Origin: Actinostola sp. cb2023
Taxonomy: Eukaryota > Cnidaria > Anthozoa > Actiniaria > Actinostolidae
Length of the DNA: 64,000 bases
Direction of reading: 5' to 3'
Assembly (NCBI GenBank): GCA_033675265.1
Contig: JAUJYZ010001516.1
Coordinates: 576,001-640,000 of the forward strand
Part shown: one piece after another, positions 1 to 12,000 of the stretch
Numbering within the stretch: the stretch's first letter is position 1
Layout of the letters: each line of letters opens with the position of its first letter
Position numbers and translations under genes: made by a program
Notes under the pieces: model-generated
What the model was told of the DNA's origin: nothing
Seen by the model: only the letters and a program-made list of their open reading frames with translations
The model's database searches: none

Positions 1-604
1 CGACCACCCTTCTTATCGGCCACCCCTCGTAATCGGCCACTCCTCGTAATCGGCCAGCCCTCGTAATCGGCCATCCCTCGTAAACGACCATCCCTCGTAA
101 TCGGCCACCCCTCGTAAACGACCATCCCTCGTAAACGACCATCAGGCCTCGTAATCGGTCACCCCTTATAATCGACCATCCCTCGTTAGCGACCACCCTT
201 CTTATCGGCCACCCCTCGAAATTGACCAGCCCTCGTAAACGACCCGATCCCTCGTAATCGGCCATGCACCCCTCCTAATCCACCATCCCTAATAAACGAC
301 CATCCCTCGTAAGCGACCACCCTTCTTATCGGCCACCCCTCATAATCGGCCACCCCTCGTAATCGGCCATCTTTCGTAAACGACCATCCATCGTAATCGA
401 CCACCCCTCGTAAACGACCATCCCTCATAATCGACCATCCCTCGTAAACGACCATCCCTCCTAATCGACCACCACTCGTAAACGACCATTCCTCGTAATC
501 GACCAGCCCTCGTAAACGACCAGCCCTCATAAGCGACCACCCTTCGTAAGCGACCACCCCTCCTAATCGACCGCGGTCATCTTTCTTATAATATACACTA
601 GATA
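1..604. repeat. 17-18 bp satellite, block A
   Basis: Tandem array of a 17-18 bp unit of the form CCTCGTAAACGACCATC, alternating with a variant carrying AATCGGCCA. From about 240 onward it matches block B (5268 onward) nearly base for base, including a shared right flank of about 35 bp ending in ATACACTAGAT. Read on the minus strand the unit resembles the GGTCGCTTACGAGAGG motif inside the small TIR element at 31714-31900. Open frames across it are by-products of the repeat, not genes. Confidence 0.9.
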
Positions 605-818
605 ATAATAATAATAATAATAATAAGTTCTTGTTTAACGCATTAAACTGACGTCTCAATGCGTTTTACATTACATAATAACATAAAATAACATAATAAT
701 AATAATGATAATAATAATATAAAAATTCTATATAGTGAAACGTTAACTTCTCCGACTCATTCTAACATTATGCATTCAGTCCTCCCTGCATCTTTAGACA
801 AAAATCTCTTCACTAACT
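605..818. other. AT-rich spacer with (AAT)n
   Basis: AT-rich sequence with an ATA/ATAAT microsatellite. It lies where the 3' LTR of the minus-strand gypsy element should be. I see no copy of the 4439-5267 LTR here, so the element is truncated at this end. Confidence 0.6.
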
Positions 819-1634
819 TTACTCTCTACTCAACGCGTCTACGTTCACGTTCTTTTTCCCTGGTTTGTGCTCGATTTCCATCTCATATTCCTGTAAGGTG
901 ATGCTCCAACGCAGTAATTTCTGACTTTTCTCCCTGACTTGGTTGAGCCACACTAACGGGTTGTGATCCGTCTGCAAAGTAAATTTTCTACCATATAAAA
1001 AATAGCGAAAGGTTTCGACGGCCCATACAATGCTTAAACATTCTTTCTCCGTCGTCGATAGTCTTTCTTCGCGTGGTTGTAATTTTCTGCTAGCATAAGC
1101 TACTGGTCTTTCGTCACCATTTCCATCCCTTTGACTAAGAATGGCCCCTTGCCCCTTCACTTCCAGCTTGCTACCAGGTGTGGGTAGTAACACCAAAGCT
1201 TTGTCTCCAACATCAAATTTTCTTCTAGAACTGTGGGCATCATATATTTGTTTTTGCTTGTCTTGCGCTTTGTCGAGATTCTTCTGTACAACTTGTTGCA
1301 TGGTAGAGAGTTTCTTCCTCATTTCAAGGACATAGCTTGTCATATTGCTTCTGTCAGGTCGTTTATCAAGCCACGCTTCTTTTATAACAGACAATGGACC
1401 TCTTATTGTATGGCCATACAATAGCTCAAACGGTGAGTATCCAATAGATTCTGACGGAACTTCTCTATAGGCAAAAAGCAAGTATGGTAAATATTTGTCC
1501 CATGTATTCACACATTCCCCGACAAACTTCTTAAGCATTGCTTTGAGGGTACTATGGAATCGTTCAACCAGACCGTTCCCTTCGGGGTGATAAACCGATG
1601 TCTTAATCTTTGTAATTCCGAGATTTTCATACAA
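819..1634 (-). pseudogene. Gypsy-like pol fragment: integrase C-terminal half fused to RNase H
   Basis: 271 codons. The first 120 or so residues are the second half of a retroviral-type integrase core, with the HPEGNGLVERFH block carrying the catalytic Glu, then the usual integrase C-terminal linker. At about residue 164 the sequence passes directly into an RNase H domain (GAILSQ, YASRKL, STTEKE, QTDHNPLVWL) and ends with the DALSR block that closes gypsy RNase H. The reverse transcriptase that should precede RNase H is absent, and so is the first RNase H aspartate. The frame is shifted from the upstream ORF (1627-4362) near 1627-1634, inside the integrase core. Integrase lying upstream of RNase H is the domain order of Gmr1-type Ty3/gypsy elements. 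It cannot be active as it stands. Confidence 0.85.
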
Positions 1635-4362
1635 TTCCGATGAAGTTGGATCCCTGATCCGAGACTAATTCCTCAGGAATGCCCACCCGGGAAAAGAACT
1701 GGATTAGTGCATCAGCAATCACTTTACTACTAGTTGTTCTGAGTGGTATTGCCTCTGGGTATCTTGTGGCATAATCCACTATTGTGAGGATGTACTTATA
1801 TCCTGTAGCTGATTTTGGCAATTCCCCTACCAGGTCAATAGCTACTTTCTTGAATGGTTCAGTAATAATTTCAGTTGGCTTCAAAGGTGCTCTATTGGAC
1901 TTTAACTTTCTGGCAACAAGTTGACATTGTGGGCAGGTTGCACAATATTTCTTAATATCAAACGTTACCCCCGGCCAAAAGAAATGCATTGTAATCCGGT
2001 CTGTGGTTTTCTTAACTCCCATGTGGCCTGCTAACGGAATGGTGTGTGCAACTCGCAAAATTTCGTTTCTATATGCTTCTGGAACAACAATGCGATCCAT
2101 AAATCTTATACTTTCTGGTAAATCTTTTACGATTTTCCTATGCAGAAGTAGCTCTTGGTCCAAAAAATAGCCATCTTCATTCTCAGGTACCTTTTCCAAT
2201 GCTCGTTTGCGCACTTTCTCGAGGGTCACATCTGATTTTTGATCTGAAATTAGCTGAGTTCTGGTACGATCTAAGATATTACTGGGAACTTCGCTTACAG
2301 GTGTTTCTTTTCCAAAACTTTCACAACTAGTTAGATCTGGCTTACCTTCGTCTTCAAAAAGAGCTGCTAAATCACCTTCCTTGAGTCCTTCGCTTTTAGT
2401 ATCAGGCTTTGCCAAACTTTTCAGAGAAAGTTCATTTTCACGATCGATCAAATCATCTGCTCTTTGTTGTGCAATTTCTAGGGCTTGTCGTCTGGTCAAC
2501 ACGAATGCTTCGTCCTCGACACTTCTATTACCACTACTATCAGAGGGGACATTCTTCTCCCACTGATCCAAGATATTCTGTTTGGCGAGAGTTTTCCCGT
2601 AGGAAGAACGACCAAGCAAACAGTCAACAGGGAGTTTATCAGTTACCCCGACAATCTCTTCATGTCTACCTTGTTCACTTTCGAAGCTCAACAAAGCCAG
2701 TGTTACCGTGATTCGCTCTCCAGTTGCTGTTAGAACTGTGATCCTATTTCCAGTCAATTTCTTGTGATTGAGAAACTTCTTGTGTACGAGGGTGTTGGTA
2801 CAGCCAGAATCTATGAGCATGACGGCAGGTTTTCCTTCAATTTTACCCTTGACGTAGCAACCTGGGGATTCAGGGTAAGCATTTGACGTTAATGGCGTCA
2901 TACATAACAAATAACCCTGTGAGGGCCTACCTCTACCTCTATTGCAGTTAAAAGACATGTGTCCCTCTTTACCACATTTATAACACTTAACAGGAGGCCT
3001 CGTTGACCTTCCAGTGGGAGGTGATGTCGGTGAGCTGGTATTTGGAGTAGACTGCGGTTTTTGTAACGTATCCGGTTTTGTGGTGGTTTCCTCAGGCTTT
3101 TCATTCGGTTTCCTCCAGTCACCTGGTTTTGAATACTTATACTGAGAGACATACCTACCAGCAACCATTGGTCCCTTCCTCGATTGAACATGCAGATTAG
3201 CCAAATTTCCTAATTCCTCCGCAGTTTCCAGCTTTTGATCCTTCAACCAGGTTCTCAATTCTGGGCCAACAGCATCCAAAAGCCTTTCGAGTATTATTTG
3301 TTCTAGGATTTTCTCTACGTTACCTGTAGCTTTGGCCACCGCCATCCAACGATTTAAATATCTTCTCGTTCGGTTACCCCATTGAACAAAATCCTCATCA
3401 ACTCTCTTCTCCGAGGTGCGAAACCTATACCTATAGTGATCGGCGGTTAATTGATATGCTTTGATGATAACTGATTTACTTTTATCATAATCCTGGCATA
3501 TAGGTTCTGGAATTTCCAAGTATGCAGATTTGGCCTTTTCAGTTAATTTGGGTATCAGGTTGCCGATCCAGTCTTTTCCGGGTAGAAATTGTGCCTTCGC
3601 AGTCATCTCGAAAATTCTAAAGTAGTCGTCAATGTCTTCACTTTCTCTCATCTCTCTTATCTTAATAAATTTCGGCTTCTCTTGTATAACTGTGGCATTT
3701 GTTTTCTTTCCTTCTTCTTCACGAGCCCTCTCCCGTTCAAAATCTCTCCTCTCCCTTTCCGCCTCACGTCTATCTCTTTCTATCTGTCTTTCTGTTTCTT
3801 GTCTCGTTCTTTCTGCTTCTAACTTTAATTGTGCAACTCTCTCTTCTGACTCCCGTTTTTCTCTCTCAGCTTCAAGATTCATTTTTCCAACCTCTCTCTC
3901 AGCTTCAAGTTTCATTTTTCCAACCTCTCTCTCAGCTTCAAGTTTCATTTTTCCAACCTCTCTCTCAGCTTCAAGTTTCATTTTTCCAACCTCTCTCTCA
4001 GCTTCAAGTTTCATTTTTTCAGTCTCTCTCTCAGCTTGTCTTTCCTCCAGTCTTATCTTTCTCTCCAACTCTAACAACTGAATCTTTTGTTCAAAACTTA
4101 TTCCATTCATTTTTTCTTCATCCATGTCTAACTTTTCTGCTTCCGTACTTTCACCTTCTCCAGTACTAGACCCCCCAGTAGAACGTCTGTCAGTCCTACG
4201 AAGCTTAGATGCCAGGGTTTTTACCCCATCCTTACTACTATAACGAATATTCCTCCTATCCGCTTCCACCCTTAAATCTTCTAAAACCCACGTACTATAA
4301 GTCGTACTCATACTTATGACAACTATCAACAACAACACTGAAAAATGATGTTGAATTTGCAT
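1627..4362 (-). pseudogene. Gypsy-like gag-protease-integrase ORF of a degraded LTR retrotransposon
   Basis: 911 codons. The true start may be the Met at about residue 18. Domains in order: a SAP-like N-terminal helix pair (about 25-55); a long charged coiled coil with at least five near-identical 11-residue repeats of the type EREVGKMKLEA (about 110-175); a retroviral capsid-like region (about 225-390); a CCHC zinc knuckle, C-x2-C-x4-H-x4-C (about 459-472); an aspartic protease with LIDSGCTN (about 513); a linker; the integrase H2C2 zinc domain (about 765-812); and the integrase core with IDLVGEL and SDQGSNF (about 840-907). Normal Ty3/gypsy elements have RT and RNase H between protease and integrase; here nothing RT-like lies there. 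The ORF is cut by a frameshift inside the core and continues in another frame at 819-1634. Confidence 0.88.
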
Positions 4363-4415
4363 GAGCTTGTTCTCCTATAGTCTGACGTGAAGGTCGCTGC
4401 GATGCCCGGGACTTA

Positions 4416-4432
4416 TCCCACTTCTGACACCA
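4416..4432 (-). other. Candidate tRNA primer-binding site
   Basis: On the minus strand this reads TGGTGTCAGAAGTGGGA, starting with the TGG expected of a primer-binding site. It lies 6 bases inside the end of the LTR. I did not assign the tRNA. Confidence 0.6.
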
Positions 4433-4438
4433 AAATTC

Positions 4439-5267
4439 TGTCACGATTCCTTCGGACAGGCAACACCCCCAGCTCCCGTCCTTCACGTCTTCCCCGTAAG
4501 AGAACAGTCTTATGCACACATAACGACAAACACAGTTTAATTTCCTTCAATAACTGTAACTTGATGTTTCTCAAGACTAATTCTAGATTATTCAGTTTAA
4601 AGTAATTTCTACAGATATTTCTAAGGTAGTTCTAAATGATATATAAATATGCTTTACACAAAATACAAATGTTTTATACTTAATGTTCTGGCGGCTTTTG
4701 TTTTCGTTCGTAGGCGATTTTGCAGTGGACTTTAACGAAGTGGTGAACTTTAGTGAAGTTAACATATAGACTTTCTTGTTCTCTAGTACCTCACAGTTGT
4801 CCACGATTCTTTGTACACTGAATTCACGACCTCGTGCTCTAGAGGTTGACTTCTCTTCCAACCAGTATAGGAACTTGTGTTGACTCTGTTCCACTGTTTA
4901 TAGCTTTCTTTAATTCGTGTTCCAAAGATTCGTCTGCGAATTCTCTCCTTACTCATGGGACTCTGAGTGAGTCTGTTCCAATGACTCTCCAAGTTCTTTG
5001 CTTATCATGGGACTCTGAGTGAGTCTGTTCCAATGACTTCTTACTCTTCTTGTAAGATTTACTTTCACTTCAAGCGAACTTGTCCTCTCCTTGTTCTTTC
5101 GAACGCGTCTTCTCTCAACTACCAAAACCGCTTCGAGGCGTATTATTATGATTAACAAAATACAATCATTACGAATAATTACGTACATATTCTCGTGCAA
5201 TCGTGGAATGTTACTTAAATAAACACATTACTATTGAAGCTAAATTAATTAACCTAAATTCGTGACA
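4439..5267 (-). mobile_element. Single 5' LTR of the gypsy-like element
   Basis: About 829 bp bounded by the inverted repeat TGTCACGA...TTCGTGACA, giving the usual TG...CA ends. It is followed on the minus strand by the candidate primer-binding site and the gag-pol ORF. No second LTR is visible in the window, so flanking target duplications cannot be checked. Block B of the satellite starts immediately beyond the LTR. Confidence 0.75.
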
Positions 5268-5908
5268 TTCGACCCGATCCCTCGTAATCGGCCATGCACC
5301 CCTCCTAATCCACCATCCCTAATAAACGACCATCCCTCGTAAGCGACCACCCTTCTTATCGGCCACCCCTCATAATCGGCCACCCCTCGTAATCGGCCAT
5401 CCCTCGTAAACGACCATCCCTCGTAATCGACCACCCCTCCTAATCCACCATCCCTAATAAACGACCATTCCTCGTAAGCGACCACCCTTCTTATCGGCCA
5501 CCCCTCATAATCGGCCACCCCTCGTAATCGACCATCCCTCGTAAACGACCATCCCTCGTAATCGGCCATCCCTCGTAAACGACCATCCCTCGTAATCGAC
5601 CACCCCTCGTAAACGACCATCCCTCATAATCGACCATCCCTCGTAAACGACCATCCCTCGTAATCGGCCATCCCTCGTAAACGACCATCCCTCGTAATCG
5701 GCCACCCCTCGTAAACGACCATCCCTCATAATCGACCATCCCTCGTAAACGACCATCCCTCCTAATCGACCACCACTCGTAAACGACCATCCCTCGTAAT
5801 CGACCATCCCTCGTAAACGACCAGCCGGCTCATAAGCGACCACCCTTCGTAAGCGACCACCCCTCCTAATCGACCGCGGTCATCTTTCTTACAATATACA
5901 CTAGATAC
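5268..5908. repeat. 17-18 bp satellite, block B
   Basis: Same satellite as block A and in the same orientation. It contains an extra internal duplication of about 100 bp (5424-5530) and ends in the same flank near 5905. A TACAGTGAAACCTG sequence follows, resembling the TIR of pogo/Tigger-type elements. The satellite therefore probably expanded inside a small element of that type. Confidence 0.88.
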
Positions 5909-6420
5909 AGTGAAACCTGTATTAATCGGACACCCTATTTAGTCAGAAGGAGGCGCACGCCCCCCCCGCCCCCCCCTTTTGGAAATTCGAATTAAAAAAA
6001 TTACATAAAATTTGGCTGAAACCAATGTCCAACCTGAACGCGCGCCCCCTTTGCAAAATCTCTGGAACCCCCCCCCCCCCCCCCCCCCCCCTGTCAGTAC
6101 TGATCAGACGATTGACGTCACACTAAATGAACCTGTTTCAATAAGACACTACATCAAGGCCAAAAGGATGTCTACATGGGAAATGACGTGGTAACGCTCG
6201 CGATTTATACGTACTGAATATACGTAATTCCCATTTAGAAATTAAAGAACTGTAGGATAGGATTGTTTTTAAAACTTTTGTGCAACAATTTCACGCATGT
6301 ATGATATACTAAAGAACATGAGCGTGAATGTAAATATCTATTATTGTATACTGATATATTTCTGATTGTAAATTAAAATGCATCGAGAGTTTTAGGATGT
6401 GAGTATATAAATTATCATTA
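5909..6420. other. No gene seen; C-homopolymer runs
   Basis: Contains several long C runs (5960-5986, 6068-6092) and a Tigger-like end at 5905-5940. The only open frame, about 60 codons at 6012-6194, has no recognisable protein. Confidence 0.5.
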
Positions 6421-6427
6421 TTGATAA

Positions 6428-6950
6428 CCGGGGGTTCGAAGAAGCGAGGTCCAAACCCAAGGTGTTCAAATCGAAGGGATATACCGATTTCTGGTCGAGA
6501 TAGCGGGGGTTCGAAGTAGCGAGGTCCAAACCCAAGGTGTTCAAATCGAAGGGATATACCGATTTCTGGTCGAGATAGCGGGGGTTCGCGAAGTAACGAG
6601 ATCCAAACCAAGGGATATACATTTCCGGTTGAGATAGCGGGGGTTCGATGTAGCGAGGTCCAAACCAAGGGATATACATTTCCGGTTGAGATAGCGGGGG
6701 TTCGAAGTAGCGAGGTCCAAACCAAGGGATATACATTTCCAGTCGAGATAGCGGGGGTTCGATGTAGCGAGGTCCAAACCAAGGGATATACATTTCCGGT
6801 TGAGATAGCGGGGGTTCGATGTAGCGAGGTCCAAACCAAGGGACTACATTTCCGGTCGAGATAGCGGGGGTTCGATGTAGCGAGGTCCAAACCAAGGGAC
6901 TACATTTCCGGTCGAGATAGCGGGGGTTCGAAGTAGCGAGGTCCAAATCC
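6428..6950. repeat. Minisatellite, 56-75 bp units
   Basis: About nine tandem units sharing GATAGCGGGGGTTCGA and AGCGAGGTCCAAAC. The left units are about 75 bp long with an extra segment; the right units are about 56 bp. The open frames across it arise from the repeat. Confidence 0.9.
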
Positions 6951-6999
6951 AAAAGATATGCATAATCATTGAGTGGTTGTTCGCATGGTAAGCGTTGAT

Positions 7000-7930
7000 A
7001 TTGCATCTCAAGAGTCAGCATAGCAAAGTCTCAAGCGTTATATATAGGAGAAAATGACTCAGCAAATATTGGAAAGACTTGATTAATATTGGTCAGCTGG
7101 AACATTTTACACATGCAATGACGTCACGGTTGTTATATTTGGAATCAGAACCCGAGGGGTGCCTAATCAGAATATACACAAATTTCAATAAAGCTAAAAT
7201 AAAAAATAAAAAAAAACTATTTTCAGAAATTTGTGTTATTTTAAAGATTTTTGGAATTGTGTTTCGTGACTATTAAGTCTTAAATCAAATTGAAAATTGA
7301 CATTTCTCAAGTGTATTCATTCAGTTCTCACAGTCACGGGTGAACGGTTATTTACGAAGTACGTACATGTTATTTCACGATAACAAGTATTATGCACATT
7401 ATTTCAATGTGATTGGCATTTACTTTCCATTTTAGACTCATTTTCAAAGATTTTTTTTAAATAATTAAGGTAACTATTTCAGTATAATTATTACTCTGTT
7501 CATACGCCGTTTGGCAGCCGATTAATATCGAGTAGTCTATGCGGCTGTTTATTTCAAACATTTCAACTATATTTCTGAATATTTATTTTTATTACATTTA
7601 GTTTTTAACTTTTGTATTATTGACTAGATTATGAAGTTTGAATGATGGATATATAAACTTGTTTAAAATATGCGCTTTCGTGACATATTCCTGGGTTAAT
7701 TGTTTCCAACGTCAATCATAATACAATGCAACGAATATTATTACACAAATACTCCATGCACTAATATCATAACATTCAAAACTCCGAGGTATTGAAACAA
7801 CAACTACTGTCATCATCCAAGAAAAAAGTTACATTTTAAGACGGTAAGATTGTGCTTGTTTTTATTTCATTAGGGGCGACTAAGACGGATATATTTAACA
7901 CATCTTATCTTCGCATCTTCGTTTATTATC
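7000..7930. other. AT-rich intergenic DNA
   Basis: No supported gene. The small frame at 7079-7276 is low-complexity. Confidence 0.5.
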
Positions 7931-7933
7931 TTT

Positions 7934-8265
7934 GGACCTAAAAATGTACAAATAAATTAGATAACAGAAATACATCACCTTTTATAGTGATGGTACAGAG
8001 AAGGCACTTTTTTAAAACTAGCAGCAAAATTCGCCTCACCAAACTGATAGTTTTATGTCAGTACAAATTAAAATGCCAAGTTTATGTAGCTTTGACAGTT
8101 TGAGATATTTAGAACATCTTTGAACCTAAAAATTTACAAGTAAATTAAGATAAGAGAATTTAATCACCTGCTAGTGATGGTACAGAGAAGGCACCACGCT
8201 TTAACTAGCAGCAAAATTCGCCTCACCAAATAGTTTTCTGTCAGTACAAAATGAAATTCAAATGT
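7934..8265. repeat. Two-copy direct duplication, about 190 bp
   Basis: Two diverged copies start near 7934 and 8122. Both carry TAGTGATGGTACAGAGAAGG and TAGCAGCAAAATTCGCCTCA. Confidence 0.85.
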
Positions 8266-8419
8266 GAAGTTTATGTAGTTTCAGTTGACATTTGATAGTC
8301 ATGCGCAGTTTTTATCGCTGATGTTTTCAGTGAGTTTCAGAATTCTAAAACCGCAATCAATCGACTTGTCTTCGACGAAAGTTGCAAAAATAAATTATTA
8401 ACTGGATTTTCTTTCCATA

Positions 8420-9469
8420 CAGTATGTGGTTCTAATTGTGAACACTTTTTGCACTTGATGATATTTCTCGTCAACATATGGTACGATTATCCTGAACCTT
8501 TGCTATAAATTAGCTCTACACTTCAGCTAACATGTGATTAAGTTTCGTTGTATTCATTATTGAACTTTTCTAAATATATTTTATTATATCATGTCCGTTG
8601 GTGGTTCTAATGGTGAACAGTTGTTTGTAATTGTGAACACTTTTGGCTTGCTTTTTAATGGCTTAATATTGTGTATTGTTATCGATTTCAAGCCTTGCAA
8701 TTCGATGTACAAGTTCCAAGTTGTCTTAAAACAATATTTATGTTCGTGTTATTTCGATACGAATGATAGAAAAATGTTAAAACGAAGTGAAGTCAGACAG
8801 CAACGCTAAATTGCTGAGGTGTTCGCATGTTCATTGATGCATGCCGTTCATCACGCTCATGCAATTGCTAACAACGCAATAGCGCAAATTTGTATCACAA
8901 ACGCGGACTTCTTATACATATTTCCTTCTCAATATTTGCTATTGTACCAGTGCAGGTTCATTAGCGGCAATTTTACTCTATATCTCAAGAACTACATATG
9001 TTATGAAATGACAAGTTATGCGTGAGCATATGCGTGTTTACAATTAGATGCACATCGCAAAAACACGCACAATTTTTCATTCCGATGCTGCTCGTTCATT
9101 TTCAACACTTTTCTAAATATTGTTTTGTAAGGAAAAGTGTTATTATTTACCTTTTAGCTCATATAAAAACAAACTCCAAACTTTGTGTTTTTAGAAAGAA
9201 AATGCGAACTTTCCCCACTGAGAATCTTATAAAGGCGCGCTTAAAATTCGAATTTGTAAACAACAGTCGTCAGCTTACCTTGAATTAAAGTTGAAATTTT
9301 GCGCGGAATAAATGTCAGGAAGCCCAAAATAACATTGAATGATTGAAAATAAATCAATATTTGCTCGGGTGAAATATTTTTTGTTGATGTTAAGCTTACG
9401 ATATAAAAACGGCACTTTTACTGAAAAGTGTTCACAATTAGAACTGTTCACAATTAGAACCACATACTG
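8420..9469. mobile_element. Non-autonomous TA-target DNA transposon (pogo/Tc1-like ends)
   Basis: The 1,050 bp between CAGTATGTGG and CCACATACTG is flanked by TA on both sides. The terminal inverted repeats are about 30 bp and contain TTCTAATTGTGAACA. That motif recurs below the ends (8603-8635, 9427-9455), like transposase-binding repeats. Only short overlapping frames lie inside and none resembles a transposase. Confidence 0.82.
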
Positions 9470-9591
9470 TAGTTCGTTTTATTAAGACATTTTCAGTCTA
9501 AATTATTTGGCAAATATTGTTCCTTTCAAGTATCTGAGAACTTGAAGCACTAATCATTCAATGTTCGAGAAACTACCGATTATTAACAATG

Positions 9592-10017
9592 CAATTAGCC
9601 ATTACCAAAACGAGCAGGGGACTGGTACCAAGTCCGTAATACTAATTCAATTTGAAACTAGAAAAAATGGGCATCATTTTCTGAGAGAGCAGATCAAACT
9701 TAGCTAGTCTGGAAAGTTTGGTGAACTTCGGCTTAATATTGACGATGCTAGAGGGCATCAAAGATTACTATTTTCCCATACAAACTCTGTAAATTTTTGA
9801 CGCTGTCCATCCAAACCATACATTCACTGTAAAATTTTGGCTGGACAACACAATTTCAAAAGTTTATAATTCCGACAGAATTCGCTCAAATCATATCAAA
9901 CTTTGCACAGTTGTTAATTCCAACATGCTCTTTCATGTCATGAACTTAATTTCGTAATTATATTAATTCTAATAAACTCATTCCCAGTCCCCTGCTCGAT
10001 TTGGTAGTGGCTAATTG
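9592..10017. mobile_element. MITE with about 35 bp TIRs
   Basis: The ends are inverted copies of CAATTAGCCA...CGAGCAGGGGACTGG with three mismatches, 426 bp in all. No clear target duplication is seen. Confidence 0.8.
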
Positions 10018-10252
10018 TAAATGAATTTGTTCTTTATGGAATAGAATGCAATTTCTACAGAATTAACAGACACGAATTCGAAAAGGGCCGACAAATATGG
10101 CAAACAAAAGACCAGCGCGGCTATAATCGAGCCAGCTGATACGTTTTTTTAAACAAATTAAACTCAGATCCAACAACAAGCCTTCCCATGGCTTAGGTCT
10201 TCCAGTCGTTTCTATCAAGAATCTCTTGTATAAATAGATTATGTACTACTTA

Positions 10253-10430
10253 TACACGGTTTTAGCCATTTTGCCTACAACCATCGCATACAACTAGCTT
10301 ACAACATCATGACTTCGTAAGTAAGTGGTAGGGTTGATTTAGACGACACAACTCGTGTTGTAAACATGGTGAGCAAGCTATATGCATGCGATGGTTGTAG
10401 GCAAAACGGTTGTACCGTGTAAAACCGGCC
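10253..10430. mobile_element. Palindromic MITE (family A)
   Basis: The arms contain TTTTGCCTACAACCATCGCA on one side and its complement on the other, inside TACACGGT...ACCGTGTA. It shares its motif with the larger element at 14728-15292. Confidence 0.75.
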
Positions 10431-10974
10431 TTTAGAATCCGGCTTCACAGAAACAATGTTCAACGCCGGAGCCGAAACAAGAAATAGCGGCAATGAAAAA
10501 CAATCATGAGTAATATTCATGAACACTCATGGCCAGCTGTCGTGCAGAACTATTCAACCGCTTTCCAACAGAACTGTGTGAACGAAAAACGAGCGTTTTA
10601 GATTTGAAATCACATTCAAGACACCAAAACTTAGTTTTTTACTAGTGACGCACGCAAGCAATGTGTTTTTTACTAGTGACGCACGCACACGAGGCCTTAT
10701 TATTCGACTGATTTAGCAACAGGACGCTGACGTCCAGGAAGTTGAAGTTCGAATAAAGTGTTTTGTTGTCTATTGTTTTCATAATTGTTTCATATTCCGT
10801 GTTTTCACTAAATTTGCGCCCTCTTTGATGAATGACGTCGTCATTTTGTGGTCCGGTTGACTGAAAACAACTATCTGCACAAATAACGAACTGACGTTCT
10901 CTTTGCGTCGTCAAACATATTAGGCATTTCACGTTGTAGTTTAGCACAGAACGCCTGAAGTTAAGGCCCCGTCC
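10431..10974. other. Intergenic, no gene seen
   Basis: Contains a two-copy direct repeat near 10637-10690 (TTTTTTACTAGTGACGCACGC). The minus-strand frame at 10642-10947 shows no recognisable domain. Confidence 0.5.
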
Positions 10975-11439
10975 ACACTACTCCGTTTTTCGTTTGAAAA
11001 CGCATACTTTTTTATGCGTTTTTACCGAGCGTCCACACTAAACCGATCGAAAACGGAGATGTTTATCTATGAAAACGGAGGTTTTCGAAAATGCTTTCCA
11101 AAGCGGAGACTTTCGAAAACGCAGGTCTATCGTTTTAGTGTGGACGGCAAAAACGGAGCTTTTCAGAAACGCTTACGTCACAACCGAAGCTTTTTAGTTC
11201 ACTATACGTCACAACTCAGCTGATAGTATCGCTGGCGCTACTGGAGCATGCGTATTGAACAGAAAAAACGTCCGAGCAGAGCCTGATGAGGAAAACGCAT
11301 CTTTGGATCATCGTTTTCATCCCCTAGTGTGGACGGTCGAAAACGATGTGAAAACGCTAGTGTGGACGCAGAGCTTTTTATTCGTTTTCGGTCAAACGAA
11401 AACGGAGGTTTTCAAAAACGGATTAGTGTGGACGTGGCC
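10975..11439. mobile_element. MITE with TAA target duplication (PIF/Harbinger-like)
   Basis: The ends are GGCCCCGTCCACACTA and TAGTGTGGACGTGGCC, each flanked by TAA. Internal sub-repeats of GAAAACGGAG are present. A related 140 bp copy lies at 36621-36760 with the same TAA flanks. The superfamily is inferred from the 3 bp TAA target. Confidence 0.8.
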
Positions 11440-12000
11440 TAAGACCAAATCGAGCTCATTTCATACATTCCAACAAGAAGTTATTGGATGTTGTAATTTA
11501 ATAGCGCTATTGTTTCTCTGACGTTGTCCTCGATGTGTCTTGCGAGGGGGAGAGGACTATGTGGAGACCTCTTTTAAGCGTCCACCCTTTATTAAACGAC
11601 CACTCATTAAAGTTAAGCCATTGAATTCCCCAATGATGGCCGTTAAATGCAGGTTCGATCGGGTTATTTCTTTTGTTTGGGAACAAAACATATTACTGAA
11701 TCGAAATATTAAATACTGAAAGGACAGATAACGTTAAACGCTGTATATAAAAAAAAAACAGAACAGAACAGACAGCAGTTCAGGAATTAAAACGTTCAAA
11801 TGAGAAGCGGGAGGAGATGACTAATAGTTTTATGGGGGGGAGAGGGTTAGTTGTGATATTGGCAAAGAAGAATATTAAGCCAAACCATTGCATTGGAAAG
11901 ATAGTCTCGTACCCAGAGCACTCCCCAGTTGTCTCAAATTTCCAGAAGCATCAGGCTCAGACAGACAGACAGAGTGAAATCAGATTTCCATAAGACGATG
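11440..12000. other. Intergenic, no gene seen
   Basis: Non-repetitive except for short A and G runs. Confidence 0.45.

Noticed and set aside
186..659. Long minus-strand frames rich in GYEGWS-type repeats, also at 5249-5843
   Set aside because: They follow the satellite period, occur in several overlapping frames and are interrupted at array edges.
605..818. 3' LTR of the gypsy element
   Set aside because: No similarity to 4439-5267 and no TG/CA ends; the element is truncated.
6428..6950. GGTTCGA motifs resembling tRNA T-arms
   Set aside because: They recur at the minisatellite period and no tRNA fold can be drawn around them.
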